From contig NZ_RJJE01000009.1 in assembly GCF_003721565.1 (NCBI RefSeq), positions 992,934 to 1,056,933 of the forward strand: a stretch of DNA of 64,000 nucleotides, given 5' to 3'. A program made the position numbers and the translations under genes. Every line of letters begins with the position of its first letter. Positions within the stretch are counted from its first letter, which is position 1. Below, piece by piece: positions 35,201-42,273 of the stretch. The notes below the pieces were generated by a model. That model saw only the letters and a list, made by a program, of their open reading frames with translations. It was not told the DNA's origin and did no database searches. Origin of the DNA: Rufibacter immobilis (GTDB lineage Bacteria; Bacteroidota; Bacteroidia; Cytophagales; Hymenobacteraceae).

Positions 35201-35421
35201 AAACTAAACACCAGAACACTATTCTCCTCAACCCGCAAATTATAACGCCCGTCTGCGTCTGTAGAGGTGCCAATGGTAGTACCTTTGACTACCACACTTA
35301 CGCCCGGCAGGCCGCTGCCATCATCTGACGCCGTAACCCGACCGCTGATTTCCCGCTGCTGTGCATAAGCTATGCTCAGGGAGGAAACCAACGTCAACAA
35401 AAAGAGTAACGTTTTTTTCAT
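32203..35421 (-). CDS. SusC/RagA TonB-linked outer-membrane transporter
   Basis: 1072 residues. Signal peptide (ending SIAYAQ), then a carboxypeptidase-regulatory-like domain (ISGRVTASDDGSGLPGVSVVVKGTTIGTSTD, about 24-100), a plug domain (LGEVVVTALGIERSERSLGYS; VLGSLAGKVAGVQV; DPEDIESVNVLKGPTASALYG-like segment) and a 22-strand barrel to the C-terminal aromatic (GVNLNITF). With the SusD partner it imports a polymer or peptide fragment across the outer membrane using TonB energy. First gene of a two-gene operon. Confidence 0.95.
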   Translation of the reverse strand: MKKTLLFLLTLVSSLSIAYAQQREISGRVTASDDGSGLPGVSVVVKGTTIGTSTDADGRYNLRVEENSVLVFSFLGYLPKEVPVSGQTTMNVVLAPDAKQLGEVVVTALGIERSERSLGYSTQEVKGENLTFTKEQNVLGSLAGKVAGVQVAGSSGASMGGTQKIQIRGVNSVTGGGQPLVVIDGTPISNANFAGRNGADYGNLAQDINPEDIESVNVLKGPTASALYGIRGQYGVIMITTKKGSKGPKKVVVQLNSAFSLEKVGNLMPMQNLYGGGSTQTFRTLANGQKYVDGTDESWGPKMDGTNVRHMHSFYPQDPMYGQLEPFVAHPDNIRDFFETGFNLNNGVSVAGGNENSTFRLSYNNTYIEGVEPNTWLKRNNLGVSASLDLSKKVSVSTNFNYANNNGQRPSQGYYEGSRNFTQWFQRNLDMKRLKNYKYSDGTFYHWNTNRPTAEGVITDPEPVDWNNPYFEAYENINSDNRERFFGDVGLTYQVLPELKLSGFVRSDMFTQNIEHKEAAGGRYEDGYSVAKYQNREMNYEFLAQYTKDLNDFSFNVNLGANLYDRHYTFLSQATAGGLSSPGFYNIGASRERPTSGREDYPSYLLRKKLQSVYGMATIGYKDTYFIDFSVRRDHSSTLSDPYYYPSVSGSFVFSELLNWKPLSFGKLRASYAQAGNDVAVYATSLNYEVGGLYGNESGTTNTSYVPDVLNNPDIKPSFATSYELGVDLKFFNGRLGADFTYYQQRNRDDVIALNVSGASGYTSAYVNAGLMVNRGIEVALTGTPLQTGKFSWDVAFNLARNRGTVKELYPGLDSRLIESNSYSGVSMYLYSTVGQPFGTIVGQAYQRDEATGKVLLGSNNQPLYTTATHNFGTVLPDATGGFQNTFRFGQFDLGAMIDYQLGGQFFSWSRMLAVKAGLAPETAAINENGKNVRDPLAEGGGVKVNGIYGPGVKINGVDVSGQEFNGFVDAKTYYRTTIGTRVYEEWLYDASYIRLREVRLGYTLSRTALGKLPFERVGIAFIARNPAMIWQKAPDGLNPAELATGASSFSWLETGGLNTVRSYGVNLNITF

Positions 35422-35811
35422 GCATTAAAAGATTTAAAAGCGAATGTTTGTTTTGTAGATTAGGAATATTTGTTAGGAAGTATATTAATTAATTTAATAA
35501 ACTCCTAACTACTAAGCACAAATAGCTATCCTCAGGTACCAATGAATAATGCACCAGAGGATAGCCATTGCCAAGGGATGATTTAAATTTCAGACAGCCT
35601 CGCCCGCCTGTGCAGCGTCTGAATTCTATGAAAGAAATACAGGGAAAGGGAATTCCTTACTAGTTCCAGGAGGGCTCTAATGCCCACCGTCTCAATAGTT
35701 CAGTAAAGCGCGTACTTCCTTAAGTGCCACGTATTCTACGGTGGTGTGCGCTAGTCCTGGCCTAAGGAAAAGCAGGAAAGAAGGGTACGCTCTCCAGTAA
35801 AGGGAATAGTA
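35422..35811. other. Gene-free region upstream of susC
   Basis: 390 bp. The part nearest susC (35422-35520) is AT-rich and must contain its promoter, but I find no clean TTTG/TAnnTTTG pair. A hairpin with GCTATCCTC/GAGGATAGC arms (35525-35533 with 35557-35565, plus GGT/ACC) lies about 100 bp upstream of the ATG. No repeat copy is present. Confidence 0.5.
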
Positions 35812-36390
35812 TTAAACGTTTTGGAAGTTATAGACTTGCGAAGGAGTCACTACGGCGTCTAGCGTGAGGTCATTGACATGAATATCATCAATCACTTCTA
35901 CCGGGGCCTCCAACGACAGCCCCACTTTCTGGGTGGTTTTAGGTAGAAGGGCCATGAACCGGTCATAGAACCCCTTTCCGTAGCCCACTCTATGACCTTG
36001 CAGGTCAAAGGCCAATAAGGGCACCAGCACTAGATCTATTTCGGCCTCTGGGATGGGGAGCGCTCCTACGGGCTCTGGTATCCCCCATTTATTTTCCTGC
36101 AAACCAGTGTCTGGCGTGAACAGAAAATGTGTCATGGAGAAGTCTGCGGAGTTAGAGACGGGCACTGCCACCTGTACTTGCTGCTGCCACAACTGCCTGA
36201 TGATGTACCAGGTATTCAGTTCCCGGTGCTGCTGCATGGGCAGAAAGCTATGCACTGTTTGCCCTGCCTTTAGGGCAAATTCTAGAAAGAAAAGATCGCA
36301 AATCTGCTGACTCTTTGCCTCCAGCTCCTCTAAGGGATATTGACGACGTGCGTTCAGATACGCTTTCCGGAGATCTGCTTTTAAAGCCAT
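35812..36390 (-). CDS. 5-formyltetrahydrofolate cyclo-ligase family protein
   Basis: ATP-dependent conversion of 5-formyl-THF to 5,10-methenyl-THF. 192 residues. Signatures: N-terminal KADLRKAYLNARRQYP, VHSFLPMQQHRELNTW, KWGIPEPVG and the C-terminal HRVGYGKGFYDRFM metal/substrate loop. Two bases after the bshC stop on the same strand, so co-transcribed. Cytoplasmic. Confidence 0.94.
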   Translation of the reverse strand: MALKADLRKAYLNARRQYPLEELEAKSQQICDLFFLEFALKAGQTVHSFLPMQQHRELNTWYIIRQLWQQQVQVAVPVSNSADFSMTHFLFTPDTGLQENKWGIPEPVGALPIPEAEIDLVLVPLLAFDLQGHRVGYGKGFYDRFMALLPKTTQKVGLSLEAPVEVIDDIHVNDLTLDAVVTPSQVYNFQNV

Positions 36391-36392
36391 GC

Positions 36393-37949
36393 TTATTCTT
36401 CCTGTAAAACGGTGAAAGAATAGGCAAATGGCTCAAAAGCCGCCACTAGCTCCTGAATGAAGTCTGGGTTATTGGTCTGGTAGGTAAGCAGATTGTCTAC
36501 CCGCTCCTGCAATACACCCGTTGGGAATAATTTTTCCTTTAGGTTGATGAGCTGATTATACGTGGTGTCATTCTTGCTTTCCACGGCTTTGTTCAGCTTC
36601 TTTTCCAGCATTTGCAGACTGTTCTGGGCTTTCTGCGCCTCGGCGGCCACCGCCTTCACTAAGGTAGGATCTACGCGTTGGGCCAACTCTTCTACCTGAC
36701 GGAAAATGTCCTCCACTGCTTTCCGTTGGCCCTCCAGGCTCACTTCTTCCTGGTTCAGCAGCTCGGCCAAGCGCTTCTTCAGTTCCGGCAGTTCCTTAAA
36801 CATTTCCGGTACAGTGAGCCCCAGCTTCTCCATGCGCTGTCCGTTGGCTTTGGTAATGTACATAGCGGAGTTGCGCAGCATCACGGCCGGGTACGGAACC
36901 TGAAAGGCTTCAAACAAACCCTTCAGCTGGAACCAATACGCTACTTCGGCCCCGCCGCCAATATAGGCAAGGTTAGGTAGCACCAGTTCCTGGTACAAGG
37001 GCCGCATGACCACGTTAGGGCTTATCTTCTCTGGCTCTTCCTGCGCCAGTTGCAAGATCTGCTCCTGGGTAAAGGTTAGTTCAGTGTTGAGTACTTTATA
37101 TACCTCCCCTTCCTGCACAATACGCTCGCGCAGGTTCTGGTCAAGGTAAAAGAGGTTGATCTCGCGCACCATGACTTGGGGCTTGTAGTGTTTCTCTAAA
37201 GCTTTATTGGTTTCAGAGATGGTTTTGTACCCTATCTGCTCCCTGAGCTCCCGTTGGGCCACCGGGCTGAAAGATCTTTTCAAAACTGGGCTATCGCCGT
37301 CCAGGCACACCACTCCGTACACTCCAAACAAGCCATTCACAATGGAACGGGTTGCCTCGGCCAGGGTGGCGCTTTCTGTGTAGGCCTTCTCAAACAGGGG
37401 GTAACTCTCGGGCAACTGGTCCAGAAGTTCATTGAGACCGTCGGTGGAGAAACGGCCCACGGCTCCCTTGGCATCACTCTCCCAGGTATAGGTCTTCCCG
37501 AAGAGCGTGAAATGGTTCACCTCCGCGAAGTCATGGTCCTCGGTGGCCATCCAGTACACCGGCACAAATTTTTGCTCCGGATAGGCTTTCTGAAGTTCCT
37601 GCGCGGTTTTGATGGCCGTCACAATCTTGTAGATGAAGTATAGCGGTCCGGTGAAGAGGTTCAGCTGATGCCCGGTGGTAATGGTAAACGTCTGCGGCTG
37701 CGCTAAGGCCTCCAGGTTTGACTTTACGGCCTCCGGCAACTCCACGCCCTCATACTGCCGCGTTAACTCCTCCACCAGCACCTGCCGTTGCTCCTGCGGA
37801 AAATTCCGGTCTTTGATTAACGCCGCAAACGAGGCTACCTCAGGAAAATGGGCATAAAACGGCTGTAGCTTGGTATCCTTCCGCAGATAATCCAAAACCA
37901 GGGAAGAGAAGGCACCAGTGGCGTTATAGTCAAGACAGGAAACGTTCAT
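36393..37949 (-). CDS. bshC: Bacillithiol biosynthesis cysteine-adding enzyme BshC
   Basis: Adds cysteine to GlcN-malate, the last step of bacillithiol synthesis. 518 residues, normal length. Signatures: TITTGHQLNLFTGPLYFIYKI, FVPVYWMATEDHDFAEVNHF and a long C-terminal coiled coil (about 395-470, rich in E/Q/L heptads). Paired with the cyclo-ligase gene. bshA and bshB are not in the window. Its presence means low-molecular-weight thiol is bacillithiol, which fits Bacteroidota. Confidence 0.95.
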   Translation of the reverse strand: MNVSCLDYNATGAFSSLVLDYLRKDTKLQPFYAHFPEVASFAALIKDRNFPQEQRQVLVEELTRQYEGVELPEAVKSNLEALAQPQTFTITTGHQLNLFTGPLYFIYKIVTAIKTAQELQKAYPEQKFVPVYWMATEDHDFAEVNHFTLFGKTYTWESDAKGAVGRFSTDGLNELLDQLPESYPLFEKAYTESATLAEATRSIVNGLFGVYGVVCLDGDSPVLKRSFSPVAQRELREQIGYKTISETNKALEKHYKPQVMVREINLFYLDQNLRERIVQEGEVYKVLNTELTFTQEQILQLAQEEPEKISPNVVMRPLYQELVLPNLAYIGGGAEVAYWFQLKGLFEAFQVPYPAVMLRNSAMYITKANGQRMEKLGLTVPEMFKELPELKKRLAELLNQEEVSLEGQRKAVEDIFRQVEELAQRVDPTLVKAVAAEAQKAQNSLQMLEKKLNKAVESKNDTTYNQLINLKEKLFPTGVLQERVDNLLTYQTNNPDFIQELVAAFEPFAYSFTVLQEE

Positions 37950-38247
37950 AAGGACGGCTGCGGCGGTATAGCCCGCAAGAAATGCAAAGGTAAAAGCTTA
38001 TTTTCTGATTTATAGGGCTAGTACGTTTCTGAGCGCCGCAGGGATGGTATTATACAGGAAACTGTGCCTACCCAAAGTCAGTTTAAAGCAAATTCCGGAA
38101 AAAGAGCCGCTAAACGCCTTTGTCCGTCTTTATGGAGTAGATGAGGCCTTTGCGCTATTTCTTGTTTGCCAAGGGTTCACTCTCAAAGTAGTTTTGAAAC
38201 AGATGTCTACAGAAGAGCAAAATGAATTTAAACAAAGCACAGGGTGG
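37950..38247. other. Gap between bshC and the IS1 element
   Basis: About 300 bp with repeat copy 19 at its centre. An open frame (38044-38277) covers part of it but overlaps both the repeat and the IS end, so I do not call it a gene; it may be the remnant of a small gene hit by the IS. The promoter of bshC should lie near 37960-38030. Confidence 0.45.
38079..38117 (-). repeat. 40-bp palindromic intergenic repeat, copy 19
   Basis: Better arm (GCGTTTAGCGGCTCTTTTTCC) on the minus strand, other arm eroded (TTTGCTTTAAACTG). Confidence 0.82.
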
Positions 38248-39034
38248 GGTAGTGGTTTGAAAAGTATGATGGGATAAAAGCTGGCAGCGAAGGGTTTAAG
38301 GAGATGGAATGTGCGAGATTCTCATCAAGACAAACTGCCCCCACTGCCAGAGCAGCAAGGTGGTAAGAAACGGAAAGAAAAGGAATGGGCGGCAAAACTT
38401 GCTATGCCGCAGTTGCGGGAAGCAGTTTCTGCCACAGTACCGGAACAGAGGGGCAGACCCAACCGTAAGGCAGCTGGCGGTGCGGCTTTTGGAGCGCAAC
38501 AGCGGCGTCAGGGACACAGCAGAGGCGCTCGGCATAAGCAGAAAGTGCGTCCTGGATAACTTGTGCAGGCATGCGGGCAAGATTTGCATCCAACCGGCCG
38601 AGAGGCACTACGCATCGGTTCAGATAGATGAGGCATGGAGCTATGTAGGCAAACGAAAGAAAGGCAAGTACTGGTTGTTGTATGCCTACAGCCCGCAAAA
38701 AGATGAGATACTGGCCTACAGCTGCGGCGGCAGAAGCGCCAAAACCGTGCGGGAGTTGCTCAGCAAGCCCGAAGGCGTGGAGATAGATGAATACTGCACC
38801 GACCACTGGAAGGCTTTCGCCAAAGTGCCGCCGCCGGAAAAGCACACCGTGGGGAAAGCCCACACCAAGAACATAGAAGGCGTGAACACCAGTATCAGGG
38901 CCAGGAACAGAAGGTTCGTGAGAAAGACCACCTGCTTCTCCAAAAAGAAAGAAAACCACCTAGCGGCTCTTGACTTGATGTTCAACTATCGTAACAGGCG
39001 TAAAGCCAAGCATCATACTTTTTAAACCACTACC
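38248..39034 (+). mobile_element. Complete IS1-family insertion sequence, 787 bp
   Basis: Bounded by 24-bp terminal inverted repeats differing at one base: 38248-38271 (GGTAGTGGTTTGAAAAGTA...) and 39011-39034 (complement GGTAGTGGTTTAAAAAGTA...). It carries one transposase ORF. The right repeat contains the last four codons and stop of the transposase. I see no 8-9 bp target duplication (left flank CAGGGTGG, right flank GAAAGCTC). Confidence 0.92.
38309..39025 (+). CDS. IS1-family transposase, single ORF
   Basis: 238 residues. N-terminal zinc finger (Cys10, Cys13, Cys33, Cys36), a helix-turn-helix (RDTAEALGISRKCVLDNL) and a DDE catalytic domain with Asp107 (QIDEAW), Asp165 (YCTDHW) and Glu190 (KNIEGVN); IRARNRRFVRKTTCFSK after Glu is the IS1 InsB signature. 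In E. coli IS1 the two halves (InsA, InsB) are joined by frameshifting; here they are one continuous frame, as in the single-ORF IS1 subgroup. Frame intact, so probably active. Confidence 0.93.
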   Translation: MCEILIKTNCPHCQSSKVVRNGKKRNGRQNLLCRSCGKQFLPQYRNRGADPTVRQLAVRLLERNSGVRDTAEALGISRKCVLDNLCRHAGKICIQPAERHYASVQIDEAWSYVGKRKKGKYWLLYAYSPQKDEILAYSCGGRSAKTVRELLSKPEGVEIDEYCTDHWKAFAKVPPPEKHTVGKAHTKNIEGVNTSIRARNRRFVRKTTCFSKKKENHLAALDLMFNYRNRRKAKHHTF

Positions 39035-39035
39035 G

Positions 39036-39068
39036 AAAGCTCCACAGGTTGCTTACCCGTGGAGCTTT
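39036..39068 (+). terminator. Hairpin terminator next to the IS1 right end
   Basis: 10-bp stem (39036-39045 with 39059-39068), starting one base past the IS right end (39034). Whether it came with the IS or belongs to the host site is unclear. Confidence 0.7.
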
Positions 39069-39076
39069 CCAATATT

Positions 39077-39116
39077 GCGTTTAGCGGCTCTTTTTCTGGA
39101 AATAGGCCTAAACCAG
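39077..39116 (+). repeat. 40-bp palindromic intergenic repeat, copy 20
   Basis: GTTTAGCGGCTCTTTTTC, right arm ATAGGCCTAAACCAG. It ends on the base next to the rimO stop codon. Confidence 0.88.
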
Positions 39117-40427
39117 TTACTGCACTACTTCGCCGTACAGGTCAAAGTCTGAGGAATCGGTGATTCTTACGTTGGCGAAATCGCCTAAGCGTACATAGGT
39201 GTCTGTGGCGGGCACCAGTACTTCATTGTCTACCTCAGGGGAATCATACTGGGTACGGCCCACGAAGTAGCCGCTTTCCTTGCGGTCAAAGAGTACTTTA
39301 TAGGTCTGCCCCACCCTTGCCTCGTTCAGTTCCATAGAAATACCCTGCTGCAGTTCCATGATGGCATCGGCGCGCTCTTGTTTCACCTCATCGGGCACGT
39401 TGTCTTCCAGCGTGTGGGAATGGGTATTCTCCTCGTGGCTGTAGGTGAAGATGCCCAGGCGGTCGAAGCGGGTTTCTTCTACCCAGCGGTACATCTCCTC
39501 AAAGTCCTGCTGCGTCTCGCCGGGGTGACCGGCAATCAACGTAGTTCTTAGCGCGATGTCCGGCACCCGTTGCCGGATGGTGTCTACCAGTTCCAGGGTA
39601 CGGCGCTTAGAGATACCGCGGCGCATGGTCTTGAGCATGTTGTCTGAGATATGCTGCAACGGCATATCTAAGTACTTGCAGATGTTCTCACGCTCCACCA
39701 TCACATCCAAGGCATCCATCGGGAACTGACTGGGGTAGGCGTACTGCATGCGTATCCACTCAATGCCGTTCACGTCTGAGAGGCGCTGCAATAGCTCGGC
39801 TAACTTGCGCTCCCCGTAGTGCTGCAGGCCGTAATACGTCAAATCCTGGGCAATAAGGATGAGTTCTTTGGTGCCCATGTTGGCCAAGCGGGTGGCTTCC
39901 TGCACCAGACTCTCCATAGGGCGGTCTACGTGCTTGCCGCGCATAAGCGGGATGGCGCAGAAGGAACAGGGGCGGTTACAGCCTTCGGCGATTTTGAAGT
40001 AGGCGTAGTGCTTGGGCGTGGTGAGCAGGCGCTCACCGATGAGCTCGTGCTGGTAGTTGGCTTCCAGGGTTTTCAGGAGTTGCGGCAACTCCAGCGTCCC
40101 GAAGTAAGCGTCTACCTGCGGAATCTCTTCTTCTAGAGAGTCTTTGTAGCGCTGGGAGAGACAGCCCGTCACGTACAATTTATCAATAGCGCCAGCCTCT
40201 TTGGCATCGGCGTAGCGCAGAATGGTGTCAATAGACTCCTGCTTGGCGTTGTCAATGAAGCCGCAGGTGTTCACGATGATGATGTTGGCGTCATCTTTCT
40301 CTGAGTCATGCACCACGTCACGGTCGTTGGCGCGCAACTGGCCCATGAGTACTTCAGAGTCTACCAGGTTTTTGGAGCAACCCAGCGTGATAACGTTGTA
40401 TTTGTCTTTTTTAAGCGATCTTACTTT
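39117..40427 (-). CDS. rimO: Ribosomal protein S12 methylthiotransferase RimO
   Basis: Radical-SAM enzyme that adds a methylthio group to Asp of ribosomal protein S12. 436 residues from a GTG at 40427, chosen because KVRSLKKDKYNVITLGCSKNLVDSE is the family N-terminus; an ATG 13 codons further upstream (40466) gives an atypical extension. Cys ligands: GCSKN, NTCGF and GCLSQR for the N-terminal cluster, CNRPCSFC for the radical-SAM cluster, and a C-terminal TRAM domain (VGQTYKVLFDRKESGYFVGRTQYDSPEVD). Same strand as ftsY with 190 bp between, containing repeat copy 21. Cytoplasmic. Confidence 0.94.
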   Translation of the reverse strand, partial: KVRSLKKDKYNVITLGCSKNLVDSEVLMGQLRANDRDVVHDSEKDDANIIIVNTCGFIDNAKQESIDTILRYADAKEAGAIDKLYVTGCLSQRYKDSLEEEIPQVDAYFGTLELPQLLKTLEANYQHELIGERLLTTPKHYAYFKIAEGCNRPCSFCAIPLMRGKHVDRPMESLVQEATRLANMGTKELILIAQDLTYYGLQHYGERKLAELLQRLSDVNGIEWIRMQYAYPSQFPMDALDVMVERENICKYLDMPLQHISDNMLKTMRRGISKRRTLELVDTIRQRVPDIALRTTLIAGHPGETQQDFEEMYRWVEETRFDRLGIFTYSHEENTHSHTLEDNVPDEVKQERADAIMELQQGISMELNEARVGQTYKVLFDRKESGYFVGRTQYDSPEVDNEVLVPATDTYVRLGDFANVRITDSSDFDLYGEVVQ

Positions 40428-40616
40428 CACGTGCCTGTCTTGGAAACTTATGTAGAGGAGCAACAACCAAGCAGCGGTAATTGGTTTACTTGGTGCCGTA
40501 TAAAATGAAAAATCTTAAGGGAGCGGGAGCTTCTTCAGCAAACAGAACTGGTCTTCGGCGCACGCCGATGTTCTGGCGCTCTGTTCTCCGGAAGCCTGAC
40601 GTTAGAATTAAGGTTT

Positions 40617-40656
40617 GCGTTTAGGGGCTGTTTTTGAAAAAACAGCCCCTAAACGG
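40617..40656 (+). repeat. 40-bp palindromic intergenic repeat, copy 21 (perfect)
   Basis: Perfect 17-bp arms GTTTAGGGGCTGTTTTT (40619-40635 with 40638-40654), 2-nt loop. Five bases from the ftsY stop codon. Confidence 0.95.
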
Positions 40657-40661
40657 GAAAG

Positions 40662-41621
40662 CTATTTCTTAGAGAAAAGGGAGTCCACGAACTCGCGCTT
40701 ATCAAATACCTGCAGGTCTTCCACACGCTCACCCACACCAATGTACTTCACCGGAATCTTGAACTCGTCTGAGATGCCAATGATCACGCCGCCCTTGGCA
40801 GTTCCGTCCAGCTTGGTGACGGCCAGTGCGGTTACCTCGGTCGCTTTGGTGAATTCGCGGGCCTGAATCACGGCGTTCTGGCCGGTGCTGCCGTCCAAAA
40901 CCAGCAATACTTCCTGCGGCGCGTCTTCAATCACTTTCTGCATCACGCGCTTGATCTTGGAGAGCTCGTTCATGAGGCCTACTTTGGTGTGCAGACGTCC
41001 GGCGGTGTCAATGATGACTACATCTGCGTTCATTTCCACGCCTTTCTTCACGGCGTCATACGCCACCGAGGCGGGGTCTGTGTTCATGCCGTGATCAATC
41101 ACGGGAATGCCCACGCGATCGCCCCAGATTTTGAGCTGGTCCACGGCGGCGGCTCTAAAGGTGTCACCGGCCCCCAACACTACTTTCTTGCCCGCTTTGT
41201 GGAACTGCGAGGCCAGTTTGCCAATGGTGGTGGTTTTGCCCACACCGTTCACGCCTACTACCATGATTACGTACGGGTTTCCGCCCGTATCAGGAAGGCT
41301 GAAATCGGCGGCCACGCCTCCTTTGTTTTCTTCCATGAGGTCCATGATCTCTTCGCGCAGGATCTTGTCCAGGTCTGAGGTGCCTACGTACTTGTCGCGG
41401 GCCACGCGTTTCTCAATGCGCTCAATGATCTTCACGGTAGTGCCAATTCCTACGTCTGCGTGCACCAGCACGGTCTCCAGTTCATCCAGCACCTCTTCGT
41501 CTACCTTTGACTTGCCCACCACGGCTTTGCTGAGTTGGTCAAAGAAGCTGGTCTTGGTTTTCTCCAGACCTTTGTCCAGAGATTCTTTTTTGTCTTTACT
41601 AAAGAAACCAAAAAGTGCCAT
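40662..41621 (-). CDS. ftsY: Signal recognition particle receptor FtsY
   Basis: GTPase that docks the SRP-ribosome complex at the inner membrane. 319 residues: N-terminal four-helix N domain (20-100), P-loop VGVNGVGKTTTIGKL (122-136), DTFRAAAVDQL, DTAGRLH, TKLDGTAKGG and GVGERVEDLQVFD. The acidic A domain of E. coli FtsY is missing, usual outside Proteobacteria; MALFGFFSK gives a short amphipathic membrane-binding N-terminus. It sits downstream of the rpmG/DUF4295 unit but behind a terminator, so needs its own promoter or read-through. Confidence 0.96.
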   Translation of the reverse strand: MALFGFFSKDKKESLDKGLEKTKTSFFDQLSKAVVGKSKVDEEVLDELETVLVHADVGIGTTVKIIERIEKRVARDKYVGTSDLDKILREEIMDLMEENKGGVAADFSLPDTGGNPYVIMVVGVNGVGKTTTIGKLASQFHKAGKKVVLGAGDTFRAAAVDQLKIWGDRVGIPVIDHGMNTDPASVAYDAVKKGVEMNADVVIIDTAGRLHTKVGLMNELSKIKRVMQKVIEDAPQEVLLVLDGSTGQNAVIQAREFTKATEVTALAVTKLDGTAKGGVIIGISDEFKIPVKYIGVGERVEDLQVFDKREFVDSLFSKK

Positions 41622-41675
41622 AGCGGTTAGGGTGCTACTGGATGTAAGAATTATTTAAAAAGGGCAGAATACCAA

Positions 41676-41702
41676 AAAAGTCCCGCGTATGGAGGGACTT
41701 TT
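41676..41702 (-). terminator. Terminator of the rpmG-DUF4295 unit
   Basis: 9-bp stem (41676-41684 with 41694-41702) followed on the minus strand by a run of six T. Lies between DUF4295 and ftsY. Confidence 0.85.
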
Positions 41703-41732
41703 ACAGGTATATCATAAAGCGATATAAGGCAA

Positions 41733-41885
41733 TTATTTTTTCAGGGCGTCCTGAACTTGGTCCACAGGCACCATTTCTTCTCTAAAGGTATAAGCACCGG
41801 TCTTAGGAGACTTTACCGCTTTGATTACCTTAGCCCAGTCTTTACCGGTAGCGGTTTTCAGGGTTGCAACTACTTTCTTAGCCAT
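41733..41885 (-). CDS. DUF4295 family small protein
   Basis: 50 residues: MAKKVVATLKTATGKDWAKV, then IKAVKSPKTGAYTFREEMVP and a VDQVQDALKK end. Basic and very short. DUF4295 is a Bacteroidota-specific family found between rpmG and ftsY; the conserved position suggests a ribosome-associated role (inference). It follows rpmG by 2 bp and so is translated from the same mRNA. The ORF is shorter than common prediction cut-offs. Confidence 0.92.
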   Translation of the reverse strand: MAKKVVATLKTATGKDWAKVIKAVKSPKTGAYTFREEMVPVDQVQDALKK

Positions 41886-41887
41886 GG

Positions 41888-42076
41888 TTATTTAATTTCT
41901 TTATGTACAGTTACTTTCTTCATGAAAGGGTTGAACTTCTTCATCTCCAGGCGCTCAGGAGTGTTCTTTCTGTTTTTGGTAGTGATATACCGAGACATGC
42001 CAGGTACGCCGGAGTTTTTCTGCTCAGTGCACTCCAAAATCACCTGAACTCTATTGCCTTTAGCTTTCTTTGCCAT
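41888..42076 (-). CDS. rpmG: 50S ribosomal protein L33
   Basis: 62 residues, [20 protein letters not shown], with the L33 signature [20 protein letters not shown]. The zinc-binding Cys pairs of the C+ form are absent (only one Cys), so this is the zinc-free form. A near-consensus promoter lies 30 bp upstream, indicating that rpmG and DUF4295 form their own transcription unit although rpmB is nearby. Confidence 0.97.
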   Translation of the reverse strand: MAKKAKGNRVQVILECTEQKNSGVPGMSRYITTKNRKNTPERLEMKKFNPFMKKVTVHKEIK

Positions 42077-42104
42077 CGCGAAGTTGATTTTTTATTTAGG
42101 ACTG

Positions 42105-42136
42105 CAAATATACAGCCTTAGTTGTTGAATTACAAA
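42105..42136 (-). promoter_or_regulatory. Bacteroidota-type promoter of rpmG
   Basis: Minus strand: TTTG (42133-42136), 20 nt, TATATTTG (42105-42112). Both boxes are exact matches and the spacing is ideal. Predicted leader about 20 nt. Confidence 0.8.
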
Positions 42137-42193
42137 TTGATTACAAGAATTTTGTGCCTACCCTCTACAGCAACCTCTTCTGCGGCAGTTACC

Positions 42194-42243
42194 GCAGCCT
42201 GTTTAGCGGCTCTTTTCCTTAAATAAGCCCCTAAACAGGCTGC
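42194..42243 (+). repeat. 40-bp palindromic repeat, copy 22, extended palindrome
   Basis: Core 42199-42238 (GTTTAGCGGCTCTTTTCC / ATAAGCCCCTAAAC); the pairing extends outward by GCAGCCT on the left and AGGCTGC on the right. Confidence 0.92.
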
Positions 42244-42273
42244 TTCTGGTTACGGCCTACTCCCACCAGATGC

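Noticed and set aside
38044-38277. Open frame between bshC and the IS element
   Set aside because: It runs across repeat copy 19 and into the left IS end, so it is not a normal gene; at most a remnant.
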